Positions 1-6,846 are shown, counted from the stretch's first letter. The stretch is DNA of 8,407 bases from Clostridia bacterium (GCA_003245395.1 QKDF01000120.1:1-8407), one strand, 5' to 3'. Numbers and translations are program-made. The notes: generated from the sequence alone by a model not told the origin.

Positions 1-635
1 TCCCGATGGATTTCCTCCGCCGGCCGGGGCGCTCTCTCGTCGGCACAGTCAATCACCGTCCAGCCGCACTCCCCCGCAATTTCCCGTGCGGAGATGCGGC
101 ATTTTTTTAAATACAACTCGTCCTGTTCATGGATGTCCGCAATCGTTCCCGTTTCCGTTTCTCTCCGGCGCAGCATCCGCTCTGACACCTCCGTAGGCAT
201 GTCCAGATATACTACTCGATCAGGCCGGGGCAATCCCAGACGGTTGTATTCCAGATCAAAGAGCCAATTGAGGAATTCCTGCCGCTCCTGTGTGGGCAGC
301 TTTGACGCCTGATGCACGGCGTTGGACGTGGTATAGCGATTGGCAATGACCAAACCGCCCGCCTCGTAAAAACTGCCCCAGTCCTGCTTATAGGACGCAT
401 AGCGATCCACGGAAAACAGGACCGATGCGGCGTAGGCATCCACATCCCCGGGCTTTTTTCCCAGCTCACCTTCCAGATACAGCTTTGCCGGTTCGGCGAA
501 AGGGTTTCCGTATCTGGGATAATCGATCTCCCGATAGGCAATTCCCTCCCGATCCAGATGTGCACACAGCAGTCTTGCCTGCGTGGCCTTTCCAGAACCG
601 TCCGTCCCTTCAAACACGATCAGTTTTCCGTTCAT
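1..635 (-). CDS. tmk: Thymidylate kinase (dTMP kinase), C-terminus cut by window edge
   Basis: Phosphorylates dTMP to dTDP with ATP in the cytoplasm, an essential step of dTTP synthesis. The visible 211 codons begin MNGKLIVFEGTDGSGKATQ, a P-loop at residues 10-17. An FSVDRY segment follows at 74-79, then IANRY at 97-101 in the place of the family's DR(Y/H) motif. Later come LPRPDRVVYLDMP, an Arg-rich LID-like stretch (RRRETETG) and a near-terminal WTVIDCAD, all in the usual order. Family length is about 205-220 aa, so only a few residues are probably missing. The ATG at 635-633 overlaps the stop of the upstream glycosyltransferase gene (ATGA), implying translational coupling. Odd points: the P-loop has GKA where GK(S/T) is expected, and Asp of DRY is Asn. 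Overall similarity makes Tmk by far the best call; a relative with altered substrate choice cannot be excluded. Confidence 0.93.
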   Translation of the reverse strand, partial: MNGKLIVFEGTDGSGKATQARLLCAHLDREGIAYREIDYPRYGNPFAEPAKLYLEGELGKKPGDVDAYAASVLFSVDRYASYKQDWGSFYEAGGLVIANRYTTSNAVHQASKLPTQERQEFLNWLFDLEYNRLGLPRPDRVVYLDMPTEVSERMLRRRETETGTIADIHEQDELYLKKCRISAREIAGECGWTVIDCADERAPRPAEEIHR

Positions 636-1351
636 TTTCTTCGCTTCTCCTGTTTGACATGGACGAGAAACAGCGGCAGTTTCATCATCCGTCCGATCCG
701 CCGAGGCTCCTTGCACAGACGATAAAACCACTCCAGCCCGTGGCGGGACCAGAATTCCGGTGCCCGCTGCACCGTTCCCGCAAAAACGTCCAGACTTCCG
801 CCCAGTCCGCACAGAAGATGCGCGCCTGTGGCGAGGCCGTTTTTCGCCATCCACAGTTCCTGCTTCGGCGCACCCAGACAGACAAATACGCAGTCTGCTC
901 CGCTTTGGCGGATTTCCTCCACAATGGGGCCGTCCTCCCGGAAATAGCCGTCATGTGTCCCGACCACAGTCAATCCTGGATACTGCTGACCCAGCCGGAC
1001 GGCGGCCATCTCAGCCACACCGGGCTTGGCGCCCAGCAAAAAGATGGACTTGCCCTGCCGTGCCATTTTCTCCATCAGATAACCGGCAAATTCAATCCCG
1101 GGCGTTTTTTCTTTCAAAGGCGTTCCCAGCATAGCTGCACCCTTGACTACGCCAATCCCATCGGGCAGCACCAGATCCGCCCCGTTGACGGCATCCCGTG
1201 CCGCCGGATTTTCCCGGCAAACTTCCACAATCTCCGGATTGGGCGTCACAACATAGTGCGCCCCCTCCGCGTTTATCAGGCGCAGGCCCTCTGCCACCGC
1301 CTCGTCCATCGTCAAATTGTCAAATCCAATCCCCAGCACATCGATGCGCAC
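632..1351 (-). CDS. tagA: WecG/TagA/CpsF-family glycosyltransferase (GT26)
   Basis: Likely transfers N-acetylmannosamine or a related sugar from a UDP-sugar to an undecaprenyl-diphosphate-linked GlcNAc, an early step in wall teichoic acid or similar envelope polymers at the inner membrane face. The 239 aa match the family's usual size. Visible motifs in order: TPNPE (36-40), LPDGIGVV (62-69, its Asp corresponding to the proposed catalytic base), FLLGAKPGVAE (104-114), GTHDGYF (131-137), VCLGAPKQELWM (157-168), GGSLDVFAGTVQRAP (184-198) and a basic C-terminal tail (EWFYRLCKEPRRIGR onward) of the kind that docks these enzymes to membrane. The GTG start at 1351 is supported by GAGGTG seven bases upstream. 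It is the first gene after a sigma-A promoter and is coupled to tmk. The exact sugar and polymer cannot be told from the sequence; the symbol denotes the family. Confidence 0.92.
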   Translation of the reverse strand: MRIDVLGIGFDNLTMDEAVAEGLRLINAEGAHYVVTPNPEIVEVCRENPAARDAVNGADLVLPDGIGVVKGAAMLGTPLKEKTPGIEFAGYLMEKMARQGKSIFLLGAKPGVAEMAAVRLGQQYPGLTVVGTHDGYFREDGPIVEEIRQSGADCVFVCLGAPKQELWMAKNGLATGAHLLCGLGGSLDVFAGTVQRAPEFWSRHGLEWFYRLCKEPRRIGRMMKLPLFLVHVKQEKRRK

Positions 1352-1392
1352 GGAAACACCTCAAATCCTTTTGCATACTCATACAGTCTGCT

Positions 1393-1421
1393 ATTATAGC
1401 ATAGCTGTATCTCTTTGTCCA
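1393..1421 (-). promoter_or_regulatory. Sigma-A promoter of the glycosyltransferase-tmk operon
   Basis: On the minus strand there is a perfect TATAAT -10 (1398-1393) and a TGGACA -35 (1421-1416), separated by exactly 17 bases. Transcription would start near 1386, about 35 bases before the GTG start and upstream of its GAGGTG site. This is one of the best promoter matches in the window and indicates that the glycosyltransferase and tmk can be transcribed independently of the transporter gene. Confidence 0.8.
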
Positions 1422-1459
1422 ACGTTAAATCGGTATAGGCTAACCTTTACCCCCGACGG

Positions 1460-2401
1460 TTACTCGTCCACGGTGCGAACTGCGGGACGCGCCTTTTTCT
1501 CCGGCAGCTGCGCCAGAACAACCGCAGCCAGCATCAGCCCGCAGCCCAGATATTCCCGCCCGCTCATACGGTCGTGGAGAATCAGCGCGCCGGACACCGT
1601 GGCAAACAGGGACTCTAAGCTCAGCAGAAGTGAGACCACCGTGGGATTGGAGTCCTTCTGGGCAAGAATCTGCAGCGTATATGCCACTCCGCTGGAGAAA
1701 ATACCCACATATAAAATAGCCCACAAGCCCATGTGCAGGCCCTCCAGCGTGGGGGTTTCAAATAACAGCATTCCAATTGCCGACAGAACTGCCACCACCA
1801 GAAACTGAACACAAGAGAGCGCGATTCCGTCCACCTTTTGCGTAAAATGGTCAATTAGCAGAATATGCGCGGAAAATCCAAAGGAGCATAGCAGTATATA
1901 GAAATCACCCTTGGAGATGGAAAAGCCATCCTGAATGCACAGAAAATACAGTCCTGCCACCGCCGCCGCCACGCCTGCCCAAACAGTGAGCGGCGCCTTT
2001 TTGTGCAGGAAAAGCCCCATCAGCGGTACAATTACAATATATAAAGCAGTGATAAACCCTGCTTTCCCAGCGGTAGTTGTCTCAATCCCCAGCTGCTGAA
2101 GATTGGTTGCCACCGTCAGAACCGTTCCGCAGCTGATTCCTCCCACCAACAGATCCCGGCGGGAATGTGACACGGCCGGTTCTTTTTTCGCCGCACAGTC
2201 TTCCGTATCTCTGCGGGGCAGGCGACGAAAAAGGAAACACACTCCAAGCAGGGCCAGGGCTGCAACTGCTGCACGCGAGGCATTAAAGGTAAACGCCGGT
2301 ACATAATCCGCCCCCATGCTCTGGGCTACAAAAGAGGTTCCCCAGATAAATGCTGCCAGGATTGGAAACACATTCTGTCTAATAATACTGGTTTTCTCCA
2401 T
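1460..2401 (-). CDS. EamA/DMT-superfamily transporter (10 TM)
   Basis: An inner-membrane protein of the drug/metabolite transporter superfamily, probably exporting or importing a small metabolite; the substrate cannot be predicted. The 313 aa hold two EamA repeats. The first starts near residue 10 with AAFIWGTSFVAQ. The second starts near 165 and carries SLESLFATVSGALILHDRMS (261-280), the conserved stretch before the last two helices. About ten hydrophobic segments are visible. A basic, hydrophilic loop of about 25 residues (59-83) separates helices 2 and 3. I chose the ATG at 2401 because AGGAG lies eight bases upstream and the TM1 motif follows at once. The reading frame stays open to 2743, but that would run antisense through the glycosylase gene and its intergenic region. 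No terminator hairpin lies between this stop and the next gene's promoter. Confidence 0.9.
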   Translation of the reverse strand: MEKTSIIRQNVFPILAAFIWGTSFVAQSMGADYVPAFTFNASRAAVAALALLGVCFLFRRLPRRDTEDCAAKKEPAVSHSRRDLLVGGISCGTVLTVATNLQQLGIETTTAGKAGFITALYIVIVPLMGLFLHKKAPLTVWAGVAAAVAGLYFLCIQDGFSISKGDFYILLCSFGFSAHILLIDHFTQKVDGIALSCVQFLVVAVLSAIGMLLFETPTLEGLHMGLWAILYVGIFSSGVAYTLQILAQKDSNPTVVSLLLSLESLFATVSGALILHDRMSGREYLGCGLMLAAVVLAQLPEKKARPAVRTVDE

Positions 2402-2494
2402 GGCTCTTGCTCCTGTATCTAAAAAATGATAGAATAGCTTAAAATGTCGCAAATTTGACCGCAACGGTATGTATGTTAACACCGAGGTGACGAA
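2402..2494. promoter_or_regulatory. Divergent intergenic region (transporter / glycosylase)
   Basis: This 93 bp AT-rich gap must carry the 5' signals for both divergent genes. On the minus strand TATTCT and TATCAT are possible -10 boxes; on the plus strand TTGACC (2456-2461) is a possible -35. None has a good partner at 16-18 bp spacing. Two 8-bp palindromes are present, CAAATTTG (near 2450-2457) and TGTTAACA (2474-2481). They could be operator half-sites but are short enough to be chance. Start and end of regulation are inference from gene orientation. Confidence 0.35.
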
Positions 2495-3118
2495 ATGGCA
2501 AGACTTTCCCGTGGATTTTATGAGGGCGATACCGTGGAAATCGCACGGGCATTGCTGGGCAAATTTTTGGTGCACAGATATGACGGCGTGCCTCTGATCG
2601 GCCGCATCACTGAGACGGAGGCTTATGTAGGCCGCTGCGACAAGGCGTGCCACGCCTACAACTATCGCCGCACCGCCAGAACGGAAACGCTGTTCGGGCC
2701 TCCCGGCCATGCCTACATCTATTTTATCTATGGGATGTACCACTGCCTGAATTTCGTCACGGAGCCGGAGGGGGAACCTGCGGCGGTACTGATCCGGGCC
2801 GTTGAGCCGGTCTGGGATACGGAGCTGATCCGCCGTCTCCGCTTTGGTCCTTCCAGCGGTGCTATGACAGCCTATCAGCGGAAAAACTTTCTGAACGGGC
2901 CGGGAAAGGTCTGTAAAGGTTTTTCCCTATCCAAAGCCGAGGACGGAGTGGATTTAACAGGAGATACCCTGTTTGTGTGCGACAGTCCGGCAGATCTGAG
3001 GCTCTCCTGCCCTGAAATCACACGAGAACAGATTCTGACCGGTCCACGGATCGGGGTCGACTACGCCGAGGAGGCCCGGGACTTTCCCTGGCGCTTCCGA
3101 CTGGAAAAGGAGGACTAA
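2495..3118 (+). CDS. mpg: 3-methyladenine DNA glycosylase, AAG/MPG family
   Basis: Excises alkylated purines such as 3-methyladenine, and often hypoxanthine or ethenoadenine, from DNA to start base-excision repair; monofunctional, with no lyase step. The 207 aa are the normal bacterial length. ETEAY (40-44) holds the catalytic Glu42, matching human AAG Glu125, and Tyr44 and His53 match the base-pocket Tyr127 and His136. YIYFIYGMYHCLN (74-86) contains the pocket tyrosine and the DNA-intercalating tyrosine. IRAVEP, NGPGK(V)C and RIGVDYAEEARDFPWRF complete the family signature, so it should be active. The ATG at 2495 is preceded by GAGGTG at five bases. The stop is 3 bp from the HAD gene, whose ribosome site lies in this gene's last codons, so the two are co-translated. 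Confidence 0.96.
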   Translation: MARLSRGFYEGDTVEIARALLGKFLVHRYDGVPLIGRITETEAYVGRCDKACHAYNYRRTARTETLFGPPGHAYIYFIYGMYHCLNFVTEPEGEPAAVLIRAVEPVWDTELIRRLRFGPSSGAMTAYQRKNFLNGPGKVCKGFSLSKAEDGVDLTGDTLFVCDSPADLRLSCPEITREQILTGPRIGVDYAEEARDFPWRFRLEKED

Positions 3119-3121
3119 ACG

Positions 3122-3781
3122 ATGCTGCTGTTTGATATGGACGGAACACTGATCGATTCCAACCGGGTATGGAAGAATGTGGATCGAGAGTTTCTGGAGC
3201 GGCGGGGTCTGCCCTATACCCGGGCTTATTATCAGGGTGTGGCTCACACCATCTTTCCGCTGGCGGCAAAATTCACCAAGGAGTTCTGCCACTTGGAGGA
3301 ATCAGAGGATGCCATCATGGCCGAGTGGATGGAGCTGGCCGGAGATCTGTACTCCCATGTCTCCATCAAGCCGGGTGTCCGGGCATATCTGCGTCAATGC
3401 AAGGCAGAGGGCCGTCAGATGGCGGTGGTAACCTCCAGCATACCGCAGCACTGCCACACTGCCCTGCGGCATCTGGATCTGGAAAGATATTTTGAACGCA
3501 TCGTATTTGCCCAGACGCTAGGGATTGAAAAGCGAGACGCCGCACTATGGCTGCATGCCGCGAAAGAGTGCGGCGTACGACCGGAGGACTGCACGATATT
3601 CGACGACAGCATCGCTTCCTGCCGGGGCGCTCGATCCGCAAGAATGCGGGTTGTGGGCGTCTATGACAATTTCTTCGCCGCAGACGAAAAGGAAATGCGC
3701 GGCTTTTGTGATGTATACATCAGCAGTTTTGAAGAATTGCTGCTGCCGGAACGGTCAAAAATCGGAGGGCAAAAGAACTAA
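3122..3781 (+). CDS. HAD-superfamily hydrolase (phosphatase/phosphomutase-like)
   Basis: A soluble cytoplasmic phosphohydrolase of HAD subfamily IA type (beta-phosphoglucomutase/phosphoglycolate-phosphatase style), 219 aa. Motif I is FDMDGTL, with nucleophile Asp5 and acid/base Asp7. An alpha-helical cap covers about residues 15-80. Motif II is VVTSS (102-106), motif III Lys137 (GIEKRD) and motif IV FDDS (160-163) with metal-binding Asp161/Asp162. All catalytic residues are in place, so it should be an active phosphatase or mutase, but the substrate cannot be read from the motifs. The start follows the glycosylase stop by 3 bp and uses GGAGG eight bases upstream, inside the glycosylase gene, a sign of translational coupling. 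A role linked to repair is only guilt by association; general sugar- or nucleotide-phosphate housekeeping is equally possible. Confidence 0.92.
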   Translation: MLLFDMDGTLIDSNRVWKNVDREFLERRGLPYTRAYYQGVAHTIFPLAAKFTKEFCHLEESEDAIMAEWMELAGDLYSHVSIKPGVRAYLRQCKAEGRQMAVVTSSIPQHCHTALRHLDLERYFERIVFAQTLGIEKRDAALWLHAAKECGVRPEDCTIFDDSIASCRGARSARMRVVGVYDNFFAADEKEMRGFCDVYISSFEELLLPERSKIGGQKN

Positions 3782-3866
3782 AGCAGTTATTCAATATTGT
3801 AAAATGAACGGTTCTAAAGCAAACACCCTGTCGCCTATTTTAACACAAAGACAAAGGAGTTTTTAA

Positions 3867-4079
3867 ATGATTAAGTCCGCATTAAAATCCGCCCTGCTCC
3901 TAAGCGCGGGAATCACCGCTGGGGTGGTGCTTCTTCCCCGCGTCTTTTCCGAAGTCCCATTTGGCACCGTATCCGGGATTCTGACACAGCTGGCGGTCAC
4001 CTTCATCCCTATATTTGTGGCCTGTTTTATGGTGTTCCTGCTCGCCGAGTGGCGGCGCAGCAAGAAAAGCGCCAAATAA
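3867..4079 (+). CDS. Small two-helix membrane protein, unknown function
   Basis: I do not recognise a family. The 70-residue protein has a short basic N-terminus (MIKSALKSA), a hydrophobic helix at about 9-24, a loop with LPRVFSEVPFG (23-33), a second hydrophobic helix at about 38-60, and a strongly basic C-terminus (EWRRSKKSAK). This is a hairpin topology, probably with both ends in the cytoplasm by the positive-inside rule. Translation is well supported by AAAGGAG seven bases before the ATG. It lies 85 bp after the HAD gene with no terminator between, so it may be the last gene of that transcript, and a strong hairpin follows 47 bp after its stop. A small holin-like or accessory membrane protein are possible readings, but nothing specific supports either. 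The opposite strand is also open here but lacks a ribosome site. Confidence 0.75.
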   Translation: MIKSALKSALLLSAGITAGVVLLPRVFSEVPFGTVSGILTQLAVTFIPIFVACFMVFLLAEWRRSKKSAK

Positions 4080-4126
4080 TTGCCGGTGGACTGTGGAATC
4101 CTCCATAGATAAACCGGAAACTTTTT

Positions 4127-4160
4127 AAAAGGCAGACAGCTGCACAGCTGTCTGCCTTTT
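4127..4160. terminator. Bidirectional intrinsic terminator between convergent genes
   Basis: A perfect inverted repeat has 16-base arms (4127-4142 and 4145-4160) around a 2-base centre; in RNA the innermost pairs would open to form the loop. The arms start with AAAA and end with TTTT, so either transcript has a GC-rich stem followed by a short U run. It sits 47 bp after the small membrane protein gene (plus) and 31 bp after the pcrA stop (minus), which is where a shared terminator is expected. The U tract is only four bases each way. Confidence 0.85.
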
Positions 4161-4191
4161 CTCGTCCGATAGCTTTCCTGTAATGACGCAA

Positions 4192-6708
4192 TTACAGCTT
4201 CTGCATGTGAGCTCCGGCCGTTTTCAGCATCAGCTTCTTGGTTCCCACGCCGTCAAATGCAACTTCAACCAGCGCATCTCCGCCCATGGGTCGGACAGAC
4301 ATCACCATACCTTTTCCGAACGCGGAGTGCTGCACCATCTCGCCCTGCCGCAAATCCAGCATAGGCGCAGTAGTGGATTTCGCCGGAGACGGCCTTCCCG
4401 ATGCCACGGGCTTTGCCGCTGGGGCACTGCGATAGGTCCCGCCGCTGCGCACAGTATCGGATGCGGGCCGAGCCGCGAAACGGAGTTGTGAAAAATTGTC
4501 TTCTCCAAAGCGGCTGCCGGCGCCTCCAAATCCGGAGTCGGGATATCCAGAGTCCCCGAAACCGCTCGTGCTCTCCATACCGTCCTGTCGGCGGGGTTCT
4601 GGTTTGCCAAACCACTCGTGGTTCTCCTCAGGAAGTTCATTTAAAAACTTTGACGGCAGATTGGCTGAGGTGCGGCCATAAAGCATCCGCTGGCGGCAGT
4701 TGGTCAGCGTCAGCCGCTCCTTGGCCCGGGTCATAGCCACGTAGCAAAGTCGGCGCTCCTCTTCCAGTTCATCCTGATCAAACAGAGCATTGGTTCCCGG
4801 AAACACGCCGTTTTCCATACCCACCACATATACATTGGGAAATTCCAGGCCCTTAGCAGAGTGAATGGTCATCAAAGTTACGCAGTCATCGCTGCCGTCC
4901 ATGGAATCCAGATCGGTATAAAGCGCAATTTCATTCAAAAAACCGGCCAGAGTCCGATCCTCCGGGTCCTGTTCCAGAAAGCCCAGGATATTGGACTTGA
5001 GTTCCTGCACATTTTCCAGTCTTCCCCGACTCTCCATGTCGCCCTTCTCTTCCAGAGCACGGACATAGCCCGTACGCTCACAGACGGCATCGTAGAATTC
5101 CGGAAGCTCCAGCGTAGTCCCTGCCTGACGCAATGAATCGATCAGATCCGCAAAATTCAACAGCTTCGCGGCCGGCGTTTTCAACTCCGGAAAGAGATCT
5201 GCGTTGCGCATGATCTCATAGAGAGAAGCTCCCTGCCCCGCTGCAATGGTCTGCACCTTATCCATGGTAGTATTGCCGATGCCCCGAATGGGTGCGTTGA
5301 CAATCCGACGCAACCGCAGATCATCCAGTGGGTTATTGATGACGCACAGATAGGCCAGCATATCTTTGACCTCAGCCCGGTCAAAGAACTTCGTACCGCC
5401 CACAACCTTATAGGGCACGCCGTTGCGCTTAAGCGCATACTCCAGTGCGTTGGACTGGGCATTCATACGGTAGAGAATCGCGCTGTCCCGGAAATGCCAT
5501 CCCCGCTTTACGCTTGAGAGAATGTCGCTGACAACAAAATTTGCTTCGTCCGATTCACTGTAGTTCGTGCGGATGATGACTTTATCGCCCGCACCGTTGG
5601 ATGTCCAAAGCGTCTTGCCTTTGCGCCCGGTATTATTTTTGATCACAGCGTTGGCTGCATCCAGAATATTTTGCGTAGAGCGATAATTCTGCTCCAGACG
5701 AATGGTACGGGCATCCTTATACTGCTTTTCAAAGTTCAGGATATTCTCGATGTTGGCGCCCCGGAATCGGTAAATACTCTGGTCATCATCGCCCACCACG
5801 CAGAGGTTTTTCCTCCCTCCGGCCAGCAGTGAGGTTAACAAATACTGCAGGTGATTCGTGTCCTGATATTCGTCCACCATCACATACCGAAACTTCTCCT
5901 GATAGTGCCGCAGTACCTCCGGCTCCTGCCGAAGCAGCCGGACAGTGTGGAAAATAATATCGTCAAAATCCAGCGCACTGGCCGCAGACAGCTTTTGCGC
6001 ATACCGCTCGTAAATTTTGGCAATCCGGGTCATCCGCCAATCGTTTGCTGCCGCACTCCGCGCTGCAAACTCCTCCGGTGTCTCATAACGATCCTTGGAG
6101 CTGCTGATGATTGAGAGGATCTCCCGCGGCGGAAACGTCTTTTCATCGTAGTTCAGTTCCTTGAGGATATCCTTGATGACGCGCTTGGAGTCATCGGTGT
6201 CATAAATCGTAAAGTCTTTCTGAAAGCCCAGATGCTCAATATCCCGGCGCAGAATCCGCACGCAGGCGGAATGGAAGGTGGACGCCCAGATATCCTCTGC
6301 TCCGGCGCCAAGACGGGCTGCCAAGCGGTCTTTCAGCTCTCCTGCCGCTTTGTTGGTAAAAGTGATGGCGATGATCTCCCATGGGCGGGGCACATCCACG
6401 GCACACAGCCGCACCGCCCGGGCCTTCTCTGCTTCATTTGGATGCTCCGGGAAGTTCTCCAGAAAGACGAGGTCTTCCTCTGTGGCGCCGGCGGGAATTT
6501 CCTGGCAGTCGCTGCCCCGGCCATAAGTCAGCAAATTGTACACCCGCTGAATCAAAACCGTAGTCTTCCCCGAGCCGGCTCCGGCCAGCAACAGCAGCGG
6601 CCCTTCCGTCGTCATCGCAGCCTGCCGCTGCATGGGGTTGAGCCGCTGGAAATCTCGGGCTATGACCGGCCCGCGCGCGGCAATATATCGCTGTTTAAAA
6701 TCATTCAT
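4192..6708 (-). CDS. pcrA: ATP-dependent DNA helicase PcrA (UvrD/Rep family)
   Basis: A 3'-to-5' superfamily I helicase of Gram-positive bacteria that acts in nucleotide-excision repair, removal of RecA from DNA, rolling-circle plasmid replication and replication-transcription conflicts. All motifs are present in its 838 aa: Q motif LNPMQRQAA (23-31), Walker A AGAGSGKT (Lys48), Ia ITFTNKAA (115-122), Ib STFHSACVRI, II VDEYQDTN (278-285), III VGDDDQSIYRFRG (305-317), IV LEQNYRST (338-345), V TIHSAKGLEFPNVYV (from 614) and VI RLCYVAMTRAKER (653-665). A Gly/Ser/aromatic-rich linker (about 700-782) leads to a C-terminal Tudor-like domain (783-838, GEMVQHSAFGKGMV), which binds RNA polymerase in this family. 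About 40 residues are inserted between motifs I and Ia. The ATG at 6708 has GGTGA four bases upstream and its own promoter. Confidence 0.97.
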   Translation of the reverse strand: MNDFKQRYIAARGPVIARDFQRLNPMQRQAAMTTEGPLLLLAGAGSGKTTVLIQRVYNLLTYGRGSDCQEIPAGATEEDLVFLENFPEHPNEAEKARAVRLCAVDVPRPWEIIAITFTNKAAGELKDRLAARLGAGAEDIWASTFHSACVRILRRDIEHLGFQKDFTIYDTDDSKRVIKDILKELNYDEKTFPPREILSIISSSKDRYETPEEFAARSAAANDWRMTRIAKIYERYAQKLSAASALDFDDIIFHTVRLLRQEPEVLRHYQEKFRYVMVDEYQDTNHLQYLLTSLLAGGRKNLCVVGDDDQSIYRFRGANIENILNFEKQYKDARTIRLEQNYRSTQNILDAANAVIKNNTGRKGKTLWTSNGAGDKVIIRTNYSESDEANFVVSDILSSVKRGWHFRDSAILYRMNAQSNALEYALKRNGVPYKVVGGTKFFDRAEVKDMLAYLCVINNPLDDLRLRRIVNAPIRGIGNTTMDKVQTIAAGQGASLYEIMRNADLFPELKTPAAKLLNFADLIDSLRQAGTTLELPEFYDAVCERTGYVRALEEKGDMESRGRLENVQELKSNILGFLEQDPEDRTLAGFLNEIALYTDLDSMDGSDDCVTLMTIHSAKGLEFPNVYVVGMENGVFPGTNALFDQDELEEERRLCYVAMTRAKERLTLTNCRQRMLYGRTSANLPSKFLNELPEENHEWFGKPEPRRQDGMESTSGFGDSGYPDSGFGGAGSRFGEDNFSQLRFAARPASDTVRSGGTYRSAPAAKPVASGRPSPAKSTTAPMLDLRQGEMVQHSAFGKGMVMSVRPMGGDALVEVAFDGVGTKKLMLKTAGAHMQKL

Positions 6709-6741
6709 ATGTTCACCAGTTTTCTGACAGTCTCAAATTCT

Positions 6742-6770
6742 ATTGTACGCAATCCGATCGGCCCGGTCAA
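6742..6770 (-). promoter_or_regulatory. Sigma-A promoter of pcrA
   Basis: On the minus strand, TTGACC (-35, 6770-6765) and TACAAT (-10, 6747-6742) are separated by exactly 17 bases, each one mismatch from consensus. The start of transcription would be near 6735, leaving a leader of about 27 bases before the ATG. No LexA-like box (GAAC-N4-GTTC) was seen around it, so I see no sign of SOS control. Confidence 0.8.
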
Positions 6771-6787
6771 TGGGCAAGCACAACATC

Positions 6788-6816
6788 TTGTATTTTTTAC
6801 CAGAACATGCTATACT
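6788..6816 (+). promoter_or_regulatory. Sigma-A promoter (extended -10) of the MBL hydrolase
   Basis: TTGTAT (-35, 6788-6793) and TATACT (-10, 6811-6816) are spaced 17 bases apart, and a TG precedes the -10 by one base (TGCTATACT), an extended -10. Transcription would start near 6823, just before the AAAGGAG ribosome site at 6830-6836. Its -35 lies only 17 bases from the -35 of the divergent pcrA promoter. Confidence 0.78.
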
Positions 6817-6846
6817 GCACGGCAAGATGAAAGGAGCGTGATCCCC

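Noticed and set aside
425..1399. A 324-codon plus-strand frame over the tmk and glycosyltransferase genes.
   Set aside because: Pro/Arg/His/Gln-rich composition typical of antisense reading of a GC-rich gene; the minus-strand proteins have clear family motifs.
2450..2481. Two 8-bp palindromes (CAAATTTG and TGTTAACA) as a possible operator pair.
   Set aside because: Flanks do not extend the symmetry and the two units are unrelated, so chance in AT-rich DNA is enough; kept only as a note on the intergenic region.
2402..2743. The transporter frame stays open upstream, giving a possible 427-residue protein.
   Set aside because: The extension is antisense to the glycosylase gene and its control region, lacks transporter features, and AGGAG is placed properly for the ATG at 2401.
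3863..4075. A 70-codon minus-strand frame opposite the small membrane protein.
   Set aside because: No ribosome site, and no membrane or domain pattern; the plus strand has AAAGGAG at ideal distance.
4081..4120. A weak hairpin (CCGGT...ACCGG with TGGA/TCCA inside) after the small membrane gene.
   Set aside because: Short, interrupted pairing without a T run; the 16-bp-arm hairpin just downstream explains termination.
6232..6846. The MBL hydrolase frame stays open upstream to 6232 (497 residues).
   Set aside because: The extra part is antisense to pcrA and crosses both divergent promoters; the ribosome site and promoter support the GTG at 6847.
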